From CAYYWV01 sp964531525 (GTDB taxonomy: Bacteria; Pseudomonadota; Alphaproteobacteria; JAAXGF01), in the NCBI GenBank assembly GCA_964531525.1, contig CAZHDF010000039.1, forward strand, positions 1 to 23,514: a stretch of DNA of 23,514 nucleotides, given 5' to 3'. Every line of letters begins with the position of its first letter. Positions within the stretch are counted from its first letter, which is position 1. The position numbers and the translations under genes were made by a program. A model generated the notes under the pieces. That model made no database searches, was not told the DNA's origin, and worked only from the letters and a program-made list of their open reading frames with translations. Of the stretch, positions 10,319 to 17,756 are shown in pieces.

Positions 10319-10352
10319 GATCACCGAGGGCGCGCGTCGTGGCTCGGAGGAC

Positions 10353-11162
10353 TTAAGCCGAAAGCGTCAGTCCCTCGCGCGCGACGATCGCGCCGGGGAC
10401 GATGGTCGCGGCCTCGGCGGCGATGCGGTCGAGCGTGTCGTCGTCCCAGTCCGGCTCGTGCCGGGCGAGCACGCAGACCCGGGCGCCCGCGTCGGCGGCG
10501 AAGCGCAAGGCGACGCGCCAGTCGGCGGTGCCGTCGGTCCCCGCGCCGGCGCCCAGGATGGCGATATCGGCGCTGGCGGCGAGCGCGCGCGCGGGCGCGG
10601 CCGGGTCGCTCTCGGGCAGGGCGAGGTCGGGCAGGTAGCAGACGCTTTTGCCCGCCGCCTCGACGCGGAAGCCGGTGATCGCGGCGGTGTCGTGTATCCG
10701 CGCGGTGTGGATCGAGAGATCCTGGACGGGAGCGAGGGTCTCGCCGGGGTTGAAGTCCTCGTAGGCGAAGCAGGCGTCGAAGATATCGACCGGCACCGGG
10801 AATATCGGATCGTTCATCAAGGCGGCGAGCACCTCGCGAAGCGCGCGCCCCCCGGTTCCGCGTCCGGCCCAGAGGCGGAAGGCGTTGCCCGCGTCGTAGG
10901 CGGGGATGAAGAAGGGGATACCCGAAATGCACTCCGGGCCCGTGTAGCTCAGAAGGATTTGGGCCGAAACCGGGGCGTCGCCCGCGAGCGCGTTGCCGAG
11001 CGGGCGGATGCCGGTCCCGGCGTCGAAGATCAGCCGCCCGCCGTCGAGGCGCATTTCGAGACAGCGCGTGTTGCCGCCGTAGCGCGCCGTTTTCGGCCCG
11101 GGGCAGGGAATGCGGCCGCGCACGCCCCAGAATGTCACGTCGAAGGTCGCTTTTCCGGCCAT
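10353..11162 (-). CDS. Metallo-beta-lactamase-fold protein with degenerate metal site (probable pseudoenzyme)
   Basis: A 269-aa cytoplasmic protein with the full-length architecture of a common proteobacterial MBL-fold hydrolase family: FWGVRGRIPCPGP...YGGNT near the N-terminus, LIFDAGTGIRPLGNAL (45-59), GIPFFIPAYDAGNAFRLW (81-98) and the closing IVAREGLTLS. The canonical zinc motif expected after LLS, of HTHWDH type, reads Y73-T-G-P-E-C78, so all three histidines and the aspartate are replaced. Later family ligand regions are also altered: the usual NHPxGA block reads RIHDTAA, the GWGHST block reads GTADWRV, and DTEH reads D179-L-A-L. H157, D179 and H235 remain. The frame is intact and the fold blocks are conserved, so this looks like a maintained protein that has lost hydrolase chemistry rather than a decaying gene. 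The ATG at 11162 diverges from the molybdoenzyme gene across 165 bp. Function unknown. Confidence 0.82.
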   Translation of the reverse strand: MAGKATFDVTFWGVRGRIPCPGPKTARYGGNTRCLEMRLDGGRLIFDAGTGIRPLGNALAGDAPVSAQILLSYTGPECISGIPFFIPAYDAGNAFRLWAGRGTGGRALREVLAALMNDPIFPVPVDIFDACFAYEDFNPGETLAPVQDLSIHTARIHDTAAITGFRVEAAGKSVCYLPDLALPESDPAAPARALAASADIAILGAGAGTDGTADWRVALRFAADAGARVCVLARHEPDWDDDTLDRIAAEAATIVPGAIVAREGLTLSA

Positions 11163-11252
11163 GATCCGCGTCGCCGAGGTGAAGCATTACTCTGCCCCAG
11201 CGCCCGGGCGAGCGGAAGCCGAAACTGCGGGGGCGGTGCGCGGTTCGCCGCG

Positions 11253-11282
11253 TTTCCACGCGCGCGCAAATTAGGCTAGCAT
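11253..11282 (+). promoter_or_regulatory. Weak candidate sigma-70 promoter for the molybdoenzyme gene
   Basis: TTTCCA (11253-11258, 4 of 6 to consensus) and TAGCAT (11277-11282, 4 of 6) are 18 bp apart, 45 bp before the ATG at 11328. It sits in the A/T-richest patch of the 165-bp divergent intergenic region. The match is modest and nothing else supports it. Confidence 0.25.
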
Positions 11283-11327
11283 CGCCCGGCCCGGTTCCTT
11301 GGCCCAGTCCTTTGCGAGGAAGCCTCG

Positions 11328-13382
11328 ATGACTACCGAGATCGCCTATTCCGCCTGCCCCCACGACTGCCCGAGCACCTGCTCGCTCGCGATCGAGCGGC
11401 TGGATGCGCGCCATATCGGGCGAGTTCGCGGTGCGGCCGAGCAGACCTATACCGACGGCGTGGTCTGCGCCAAGGTCGCGCGCTACGCCGAGCGCGTCCA
11501 CCACCCCGACCGGCTGACCCGACCCCTGCGGCGGGTGGGCTCCAAGGGGAGCGGCGCGTTCGAGCCGATTTCCTGGGACGAGGCGCTCGACGTCACGGCC
11601 GAGGCGTTTCGCCGCGCCGCCGAGGCGCACGGCCCCGAAGCCGTCTGGCCCTACTACTACGCGGGCACCATGGGGCTGGTGCAGCGCGACGGCATCAACC
11701 GCCTGCGCCACGCGATGAAATACTCGGGCGAGGAGACGACCATCTGCACCGCGCTGGTCGACGCCGGCTGGCTCGCGGGCGTCGGCGTCTATCGCGGCCC
11801 CGATCCGCGCGAGATGGCGCAATCCGATCTCATCGTCATCTGGGGAAGCAACGCTGCCTCGACCCAGGTCAACGTCATGAATCACGTCGCGCGCGCCCGC
11901 AAGACGCGCGGCGCGAAGCTCGTGGTGGTCGACCCCTATCGCAACCGCACCGCCGCGGTCGCCGACATCCACCTCGCCGTGCGGCCGGGCACCGACGGCG
12001 CGCTCGCCTGCGCCGTGATGCACGTGCTGTTCGCCGAGGGATTCGCCGATCGCGACTACATGGCGAAATACACCGACTGTCCCGACCGGCTCGAAGCCCA
12101 TCTCGCGACCCGGACACCCGCCTGGGCGGCGGGGATCACCGGGCTTTCCGAGGACGAGATCGTCGCCTTCGCCCGGCTCTACGGCGCGACGAAGCGCAGC
12201 TACATCCGGCTCGGCTACGGCTTTTCGCGGGTCCGCAACGGGGCCGCCAACGTCCATGCGGTGAGCTGCCTACCGAGCGTGACCGGCGCCTGGCGCCACG
12301 AGGGCGGCGGCGCGTTTTACACCAACAAGGGGATCTACGGCTGGGACAAGACGCTGATCGAGGGGCTCGACGTTCGCGACCCCTCGGTGCGGATGCTCGA
12401 TCAGTCGCGCATCGGCGCGGTGCTGACCGGCGACGCGGCCGACATCGGCGACGGCCCGCCGGTAACGGCGATGCTGATCCAAAATACCAACCCGATGGTG
12501 GTCGCGCCCGATCACGCGCGGGTCCGCGCGGGTTTTCAGCGCGAGGACCTGTTCGTTTGCGTGCATGAGCAGTTCATGACCGAGACCGCGCGCATGGCCG
12601 ATATCGTGCTGCCGGCGACCACCTTCGTCGAGCACGACGACATCTATCAAGGCGGCGGGCATCAGCACATCATGCTCGGCCCCCGGATCATCGAGCCGCT
12701 CGGCGAGGCGCGCTCGAACCACGAGGTGCTCCGCGCGCTCGCCGAGCGTCTCGGCGCTCGGCACCGGGGCTTCGAGATGACCGCGATCGAGATCGTCGAC
12801 GAGACCCTGCGCGTCTCGGGCCGGCCGGGGGTCGATGAACTTCGCGATCTGCGCTGGATCGACTGTCAGCCCGATTTCGACACCGCCCATTTCATCGCCG
12901 GCTTCGGCGCGCCCGACGGCCGCTTTCGCTTCGCTCCCGATTGGGCGAGTATCGGCGCGGCGCATGCGGTCATGCCGCCACTGCCCGACCATCTCGCCGT
13001 GATCGAGGAGAGCGACGCCGAGCATCCCTTCCGGATGGTCACCGCGCCGGCGCACGACTACCTGAACACGACCTTCACCGAGACGCCGACCTCGCGGGCC
13101 AAGACGGTGCGCCCGCGCGCGCTGATCCATCCCGGCGATCTCGCCGCGCTCGGCGTCAATGAGGGCGAGCGGGTGCGGGTCGGCAACCGGCGCGGCGACC
13201 TGGTCGTCGAGGCGCGCGCCTTCGACGGGCTCCAGCGCGGCGTCCTGGTGATCGAGGGCATCTGGCCCAACGCCACCTTCGAGGAGGGCGTCGGCGTCAA
13301 CCTGCTGATCGGCGCCGACCGCGCGCCGCCCCGGGGCGGCGCCGCCTTCCACGACACCGCGGTCTGGTTGCGGACGGCGTGA
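11328..13382 (+). CDS. Molybdopterin-dependent oxidoreductase (DMSO reductase superfamily)
   Basis: A 684-aa molybdo-bis(pterin guanine dinucleotide) oxidoreductase. An N-terminal [4Fe-4S] site is formed by C10, C14 and C18 (CPHDCPSTC) with C47. The molybdopterin domains follow: ISWDEAL, YYYAGTMGLVQRDGINRL, DLIVIWGSNAASTQVNV, VVVDPYRNRTA, VRPGTDGALACAVMHVL, IQNTNPMVVAPDH and MADIVLPATTFVEHDD. The C-terminal MGD-binding barrel includes LIHPGDLAALGVNEGERVRV. C140 in TTICTAL lies where formate dehydrogenases carry Cys/Sec, so it is a candidate Mo ligand (inference). There is no Tat signal, so it is probably cytoplasmic. GAGGA (11316-11320) sits 7 nt before the ATG. No electron-transfer subunit or cofactor gene is adjacent. 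It overlaps the EamA gene by 4 nt. Substrate unknown. Confidence 0.92.
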   Translation: MTTEIAYSACPHDCPSTCSLAIERLDARHIGRVRGAAEQTYTDGVVCAKVARYAERVHHPDRLTRPLRRVGSKGSGAFEPISWDEALDVTAEAFRRAAEAHGPEAVWPYYYAGTMGLVQRDGINRLRHAMKYSGEETTICTALVDAGWLAGVGVYRGPDPREMAQSDLIVIWGSNAASTQVNVMNHVARARKTRGAKLVVVDPYRNRTAAVADIHLAVRPGTDGALACAVMHVLFAEGFADRDYMAKYTDCPDRLEAHLATRTPAWAAGITGLSEDEIVAFARLYGATKRSYIRLGYGFSRVRNGAANVHAVSCLPSVTGAWRHEGGGAFYTNKGIYGWDKTLIEGLDVRDPSVRMLDQSRIGAVLTGDAADIGDGPPVTAMLIQNTNPMVVAPDHARVRAGFQREDLFVCVHEQFMTETARMADIVLPATTFVEHDDIYQGGGHQHIMLGPRIIEPLGEARSNHEVLRALAERLGARHRGFEMTAIEIVDETLRVSGRPGVDELRDLRWIDCQPDFDTAHFIAGFGAPDGRFRFAPDWASIGAAHAVMPPLPDHLAVIEESDAEHPFRMVTAPAHDYLNTTFTETPTSRAKTVRPRALIHPGDLAALGVNEGERVRVGNRRGDLVVEARAFDGLQRGVLVIEGIWPNATFEEGVGVNLLIGADRAPPRGGAAFHDTAVWLRTA

Positions 13383-14335
13383 GCGTGCCGCCGGCGCCGC
13401 CTCCCGCGGCTGCGCCCCCCGAGACGCCCCCTCCGACGCGGCCCCCGGCCGGGCTGGGCGACCGGATCCGCGCCAACGGGAGCCTGTTGACGACCTCGGT
13501 GGTCTGGGGCTCGTTCTTCCCGCTGATCGACCGGCTTCTCCAGACCTGGGACACGCTGACGCTGGCCGCCGCGCGCCTCGGTTTCGCCGCGCTCGGCCTG
13601 CTCACCGCCCTGGTTTTGCGCGAGGGTTGGCGCGCGCTTTCGGGCCCGCTTCCCTGGCGGCGGATCTGGTTCGCGGGGGGCTTCGGCCTCGGCGGATTCA
13701 CGTTCTTGATCACGGTGGGCATCGGCGCCTCGGGCGCGGTGCCGGCGGCGGTCGTCTCGACGTCGAGCCCGGTGATCGCGCTGATCCTGGCCTGGGTGCT
13801 CGGCCGCGTACCGCTGCGTCGGGCGGCGTTGATCGGCGTCGCCTTCGCGGTCACGGGCGGGTTGGTGGTGGTGTTCGCTCCGGGGCGCGAGTTCGACGGC
13901 ATGCGCGGCGGCGAGGTCTTCGTCCTGCTCGCCGCCATCGCTTGGGTCTGGCAGTCGCTAATGTCGCAGCAATGGCTGGTCGGGTTGTCGCAGCTTCGCG
14001 TCGCGGCGCTCCTGTCGTCCGCCGGGGCGCTGAACCTCGCGGTAGTTGCGTCCATTCTGGCGCTGACCGGCGTGACCTCGCCCGTGGTCGACGTCTCGCC
14101 CGGCTCGCTCGCCATTCTCGCCTATCTCGCGCTGGTCGGCGGCAGCCTCGGGAATTTCCTCTGGTATTTCGGCGTGAGCCGGCTCGGGGTGACCGTCGCG
14201 AGCATGTACAACAACCTGATCCCGGTGTTCGCGGTGCTTTTCGCGCTGCTGCTCGGGACCGAGCTGGTCTGGGCGCAACTCGCGGGCGGGGCGTTGATCC
14301 TGACGGGCGTCGTCTGGGCGCAGCGGGGCCGCTGA
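13379..14335 (+). CDS. EamA/DMT-superfamily membrane transporter
   Basis: A 318-aa inner-membrane protein of the drug/metabolite transporter superfamily with two EamA repeats. About ten hydrophobic segments are visible, roughly at residues 35-52, 60-80, 96-114, 120-141, 149-167, 178-197, 205-230, 241-264, 270-292 and 298-314. The second repeat shows the family closing pattern LVGGSLGNFLWYFGVSRLGVTVASMYNNLIPVFAVLFA, here read in two parts around residues 252-290. The first 25 residues are an unusual Pro/Ala-rich cytosolic tail (MSVPPAPPPAAAPPE). The GTG at 13379 overlaps the molybdoenzyme stop (GTGA), indicating coupled translation. A second GTG at 13385 is possible. Such proteins export metabolites or amino acids, and pairing with the oxidoreductase suggests a related substrate (weak inference). 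It converges on amrA with only 10 bp between stops. Confidence 0.9.
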   Translation: MSVPPAPPPAAAPPETPPPTRPPAGLGDRIRANGSLLTTSVVWGSFFPLIDRLLQTWDTLTLAAARLGFAALGLLTALVLREGWRALSGPLPWRRIWFAGGFGLGGFTFLITVGIGASGAVPAAVVSTSSPVIALILAWVLGRVPLRRAALIGVAFAVTGGLVVVFAPGREFDGMRGGEVFVLLAAIAWVWQSLMSQQWLVGLSQLRVAALLSSAGALNLAVVASILALTGVTSPVVDVSPGSLAILAYLALVGGSLGNFLWYFGVSRLGVTVASMYNNLIPVFAVLFALLLGTELVWAQLAGGALILTGVVWAQRGR

Positions 14336-14345
14336 AGGGGCGCGA

Positions 14346-14957
14346 TCAAGCGGGCACCGGTTCGGTCGCGGTCGCGGCGACGAAGCGTTGCGCTCGGAGA
14401 TCCCGCGGCCAGTCGCGCGGATCGAGCCCCGCCTTGACCTTGAGATGGGCGATGAAGTCGCGCGGCTCGGGCAACATGTCCCAGACCGCGGGCAGGAACA
14501 GAGCCTGTCCGGCCCCGTGCTTGAGGATCAGGCCGTCGACGCCGGGTCGAAGCGCGGCGCAGAGCGCGTCCTCGCTCTCGGCGGCGATCGGCTCGGGCGC
14601 GCCGAGGACCGAGACCGCGATTTCGATCCGCGCGAACTCGTCCTCGCCCAGCGGGGCGAAGCGCGGATCGCGGAAGGCGGCCGCGAAGGCGTTTTCGGCG
14701 ATATCGGCGACCAGCGGCCCTTGCCCGCGCGCCTTGCCGATGCAGCCACGGAGCTCGCCGTCGAGCCGCAGGGTGACGAAGCTCGGCGCCGGCGCGCGCA
14801 AGGGGGCGGGGTAGACCGAGGGATCGACCGCCGGGGGCTCGCCGTGGTCGAGGCCGTGACGGATCGAGTCGCGAGCGAGCGCGATCAAGACCGGCCCATG
14901 GCGGGCGACCAGCGCCGCCGGATCGGCCGCGCCTTCAGGCAAAGGCCCAGGCGCCAT
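14346..14957 (-). CDS. amrA: AmmeMemoRadiSam system protein A (AMMECR1 domain)
   Basis: A 203-aa AMMECR1-domain protein, one of three components of the AmmeMemoRadiSam system defined by conserved co-occurrence. Its biochemical role is unknown. The hallmark LRGCIG is at residues 69-74 (ELRGCIGKARGQGPLVADI), followed by AFRDPRFAPLGEDEF and IEIAVSVLGAPEPI, then GLILKHGAGQALFLPAVWDMLPEP, all family blocks. The C-terminal FIAHLKVKAGLD is also typical. I place the start at ATG 14957, 23 nt inside the end of amrB. A longer frame back to 15032 adds basic residues over amrB coding sequence and is unlikely. The overlap implies coupled translation with amrB. The radical SAM partner amrS is divergently encoded from 15867. 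Confidence 0.9.
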   Translation of the reverse strand: MAPGPLPEGAADPAALVARHGPVLIALARDSIRHGLDHGEPPAVDPSVYPAPLRAPAPSFVTLRLDGELRGCIGKARGQGPLVADIAENAFAAAFRDPRFAPLGEDEFARIEIAVSVLGAPEPIAAESEDALCAALRPGVDGLILKHGAGQALFLPAVWDMLPEPRDFIAHLKVKAGLDPRDWPRDLRAQRFVAATATEPVPA

Positions 14958-15738
14958 AGCCCACCACCCGATCGCGCGGCCCGGAGGTATCGCCCGAATT
15001 GCGGAGATCGAGCGTCGTCGCATTGAGCCCACGGGCGCGGGCGCGTTCCAAAAGCCCCTGGATCGCGAGCCGGCCGCAGGCCTGATCGGGGCCGATGGCG
15101 CCGGGCCGCAGGGCCTCGATCGCGCGCGCGGTCGCCGCGTCCATCCGCCGCGCGGTGTCGTAGTCGTGATAATGGCTGAGGTCCGAGCTGACGACGGTCA
15201 CGGTCTCGCCCTCGTCCTCGAGCGCGGCGATCGCCGCCGCGACCTCGTCCGCGTTCGTCGCGCCGACCAGCAGCGGCACGATGGCGAATCGCTCGAGCAG
15301 GCATTGCAGGAAGGGAAGCTGAACCTCGAGGCTGTGCTCGAGCCGGTGAGGCTGGTCGAGAACCACGATCCCGGGCAGCGCGCGAAGACGCTCGCGCGCC
15401 TCGTCGTCGACCGGCACGATGCCGAATGGGGTCTCGAACGCCGCCGCGCTCGGCAGGGCGATGCCGAGAAACGCCTCGCGATGCGCCGGGCCGACGAGAA
15501 CCACGCGGCGGATGGCCTTGGCTGCGGGCGCGAGCGTCGCATAGGCCGCGCCCGCGACCGGCCCCGAATAGACGTAGCCCGCGTGCGGCGCGATCAAGGC
15601 GCGGGGTGCTTGGCTGCGGAGCGCGTGCTCGCCAGGGCCTTCGGTCTCCGCGAGATAGCCTTCGATCGCGCGTTTCAACTCGCGTGCGTCGCCGGGATAG
15701 AACAGCCCGGCCACGGCGGCCGGCCGCACCTGTTCCAT
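14935..15738 (-). CDS. amrB: AmmeMemoRadiSam system protein B (Memo family)
   Basis: A 267-aa Memo-family protein, related to the LigB-type extradiol dioxygenase fold. The N-terminus VRPAAVAGLFYPGDARELKR is characteristic. Candidate metal ligands by family analogy with human MEMO1 are H52 (PHAGYVYSG), H86 (GPAHR) and H189/H191 in SSDLSHYHDYD. EHSLEVQLPFLQ (134-145) and the C-terminal LRNSGDTSG...RVVGYGAWAF are standard Memo blocks. The ATG at 15738 begins at the family N-terminus, and no strong Shine-Dalgarno precedes it. It overlaps amrA by 23 nt as first gene of a two-gene operon and shares a 128-bp divergent intergenic region with amrS. Activity is unknown. Oxidative chemistry or redox-iron handling has been proposed for family members, but nothing in the sequence decides this. 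Confidence 0.93.
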   Translation of the reverse strand: MEQVRPAAVAGLFYPGDARELKRAIEGYLAETEGPGEHALRSQAPRALIAPHAGYVYSGPVAGAAYATLAPAAKAIRRVVLVGPAHREAFLGIALPSAAAFETPFGIVPVDDEARERLRALPGIVVLDQPHRLEHSLEVQLPFLQCLLERFAIVPLLVGATNADEVAAAIAALEDEGETVTVVSSDLSHYHDYDTARRMDAATARAIEALRPGAIGPDQACGRLAIQGLLERARARGLNATTLDLRNSGDTSGPRDRVVGYGAWAFA

Positions 15739-15866
15739 GGGATTCCGTGGTCTGGGTTTTGCCGTATCCTTAACAACTTGGGCGCTCGCGGTCCCGGTTT
15801 AAAGGTCCGGCCGCCGCGACCCCCGTTGATCCGGGCCTCCTGCGTCCCCAAATCCGAAGAAGGACC

Positions 15867-16988
15867 ATGAACCCGACGACACGAGAGAAAGAGGCGCTCG
15901 GCTCGGCGTCCGCCGTCGTCGCGGCGCGTTACTGGCATCGGCTCGACGACGGGCGGATTCAGTGCGACCTCTGCCCGCGATACTGCAAGCTGCACGACGG
16001 ACAGCGCGGATTGTGCTTCGTGCGGGCGCGCGAGGGCGAGCGGATGGTGCTCACCACCTATGGTCGCTCGAGCGGGTTCTGCGTCGATCCGATCGAGAAG
16101 AAGCCGCTCAATCATTTCCTGCCGGGCACGCCGGTGTTGTCGTTCGGTACCGCGGGGTGCAATCTCGCCTGCCGCTACTGCCAGAACTGGGACATCAGCA
16201 AGTCGCGCGAAATCGACACCCTCGCCGACGCCGCCGCGCCCGAGACGATCGCCCGCGCGGCGCGCGAGCTCGGTTGCCGAAGCGTCGCCTTCACCTATAA
16301 CGATCCGGTCGTGTTTCACGAATACGCGCTCGACGTGGCGCGTGCCTGCCGCGCCGCCGGCATCAAGACCGTGGCGGTGAGCGCGGGCTATGTCTGCGCC
16401 GAGCCGCGGGCCGAGTTCTACCGCGAGATCGACGCCGCCAACATCGACCTCAAGGCGTTCGACGAGCGGTTCTACAAGAAGCTCTGCGGCGGGGAGTTGG
16501 CGCCGGTTCTCGACACGCTTCTCCATATTCGCCACGAGACCTCGACCTGGCTCGAAATCACGACGCTGCTGATCCCGGGCGAGAACGACTCGGACGCCGA
16601 GATCGAGGCGCTCTCGGACTGGATCGCCGAGCGTCTCGGCGTCGACGTGCCCTTGCACCTCACCGCCTTCCATCCCGACTGGCGAATGCGCGACTATCCG
16701 CCGACGCCGCCCGAGACCCTGGCGCACGCCCGGCGGATCGCCATGAAGCGGGGGCTGCGCTACGTCTATACGGGCAATGTCCACGACCGCGAGGGCGGCA
16801 GCACCTATTGCCACGGCTGCGGGGCGCGGTTGATCGGGCGCGACTGGTACGTGATCACCGACTGGGCGCTCGCCGGCGACGGGCGGTGCCGGGCTTGCGG
16901 CGCGCCCTGCGCCGGCGTGTTCGAGGCCCGTCCCGGCGATTGGGGCGCGCGTCGCCTGCCCGTGCGCCTCGGCGAATTCGCCGCCTGA
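15867..16988 (+). CDS. amrS: AmmeMemoRadiSam system radical SAM enzyme
   Basis: A 373-aa radical SAM protein related to pyruvate-formate-lyase-activating enzymes. The SAM-binding [4Fe-4S] motif CX3CX2C is C98, C102, C105 (GCNLACRYCQNW). An N-terminal cysteine-rich block (C33, C36, C40, C50; QCDLCPRYC...GQRGLC) precedes it and may hold another cluster or zinc. The barrel includes AFTYNDPVVFHEY, NIDLKAFDE, ITTLLIPGENDSD and LTAFHPDW. A C-terminal zinc-ribbon-like tail has C315, C318, C341 and C344. This N- and C-terminal arrangement is the form found in the AmmeMemoRadiSam trio, and amrA and amrB lie directly opposite. AGAAGGA ends 3 nt before the ATG, a good ribosome binding site. The stop TGA abuts the YdcF stop with no spacer. 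The substrate is not known for any member, to my knowledge. Confidence 0.93.
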   Translation: MNPTTREKEALGSASAVVAARYWHRLDDGRIQCDLCPRYCKLHDGQRGLCFVRAREGERMVLTTYGRSSGFCVDPIEKKPLNHFLPGTPVLSFGTAGCNLACRYCQNWDISKSREIDTLADAAAPETIARAARELGCRSVAFTYNDPVVFHEYALDVARACRAAGIKTVAVSAGYVCAEPRAEFYREIDAANIDLKAFDERFYKKLCGGELAPVLDTLLHIRHETSTWLEITTLLIPGENDSDAEIEALSDWIAERLGVDVPLHLTAFHPDWRMRDYPPTPPETLAHARRIAMKRGLRYVYTGNVHDREGGSTYCHGCGARLIGRDWYVITDWALAGDGRCRACGAPCAGVFEARPGDWGARRLPVRLGEFAA

Positions 16989-17747
16989 TTATCGCCCCGC
17001 CAGCGCGTACCAGGCGCGGCCCGCCCATTCATAGATCGCGTAGCCGATTCCCGACAGCGCGCCCGACATGGGCAGAAAGTCGTTGAATTTTGGTCCCAGC
17101 GGCCCCTGGAAAAGGGTCGGCGCGGGGATGACCTCGAGGCCGGCGGCCTCGAAGGCGGCGCGCGCCCGGCGCATGTGGGTCGCATGGGTGACGAGGAAGA
17201 TGCGCCGGATGCCGGCGCGCGCCAGGATCGCCTGGCTTGCCCGCGCGTTCTCGTAGGTGGTGCGCGACGCGTCCTCGATCCAGCGCACGGGCACTCGGAA
17301 CTCGTCCTCGAGGCTGCGCGCCATGACCCGGCCGACCGGCGTGTCTTCCGGGTCGATCGGCCCGCCGGTCACGAGGATCGGCAGGCGGGCGCCGCTTTCT
17401 CGGTAGAGCCAGGCGCCGTAGCGTAGCCGTTCGAGCGTGCGCGGGCCCGCGGTGTCGCCGCCGTACTCGGGCGCGTCGCGGTAGACGCCCGCGCCGAGAA
17501 TGACGATCGCGCCGGCGTTCGCGCGGGCGATGTCCTCGCGCGCGAGCGGCGGGGGTTCGAGCGACTTGAGCGCGAGGCTCGCGACCACCGGGGTCGAGAG
17601 CCAATACAGCGCGATCAGGCTCGCCGCGATCAATCCCCGGCCGAGGCGGGGTCGCCGCCGCCCGACCAGCCAGCCGGCGAGCGCCAGGATCAACAGGCTC
17701 GCGGGCGGCAGGATGAGCGTCTTGAGCATGCCGGGGACCAGCCACAT
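16989..17747 (-). CDS. YdcF/ElyC/SanA-family (DUF218) membrane protein
   Basis: A 252-aa inner-membrane protein of the DUF218 family. Two N-terminal transmembrane segments (about residues 8-28 and 36-56) precede the DUF218 domain: AGAIVILGAGVYRD, TLERLRYGAWLYRESGARLPILVTGG, WIEDASRTTYENA and IFLVTHATHMRRARAAFEAAGLEVIPAPT. Related proteins (ElyC, SanA) influence peptidoglycan and lipid-carrier metabolism and the envelope barrier, but the enzymatic reaction is unsettled. The ATG at 17747 is 9 nt after the stop of the glycosyltransferase gene 17757-19099, so the two form an operon. An internal ATG at 17729 is a possible alternative. The stop TAA directly abuts that of amrS. The envelope role is inferred from family and from the glycosyltransferase partner. 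Confidence 0.9.
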   Translation of the reverse strand: MWLVPGMLKTLILPPASLLILALAGWLVGRRRPRLGRGLIAASLIALYWLSTPVVASLALKSLEPPPLAREDIARANAGAIVILGAGVYRDAPEYGGDTAGPRTLERLRYGAWLYRESGARLPILVTGGPIDPEDTPVGRVMARSLEDEFRVPVRWIEDASRTTYENARASQAILARAGIRRIFLVTHATHMRRARAAFEAAGLEVIPAPTLFQGPLGPKFNDFLPMSGALSGIGYAIYEWAGRAWYALAGR

Positions 17748-17756
17748 GGCGAAGGC

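Larger units (their letters stand above)
10201..10352. other. Intergenic region with nested inverted repeats between convergent genes
   Basis: This 152-bp stretch separates asnB (+) from the MBL-fold gene (-). An 8-bp inverted repeat, GAGCTTAT (10201-10208) and ATAAGCTC (10268-10275), brackets the 12-bp hairpin at 10210-10237. A second, 24-bp imperfect palindrome follows at 10295-10318. No coding frame or RNA gene is recognised. Confidence 0.6.

Noticed and set aside
15739..15866. Sigma-70 promoter for amrS from TTAACA at 15770
   Set aside because: The nearest A/T-rich -10-like hexamer (TTTAAA) is 22 bp away, outside the workable spacing.
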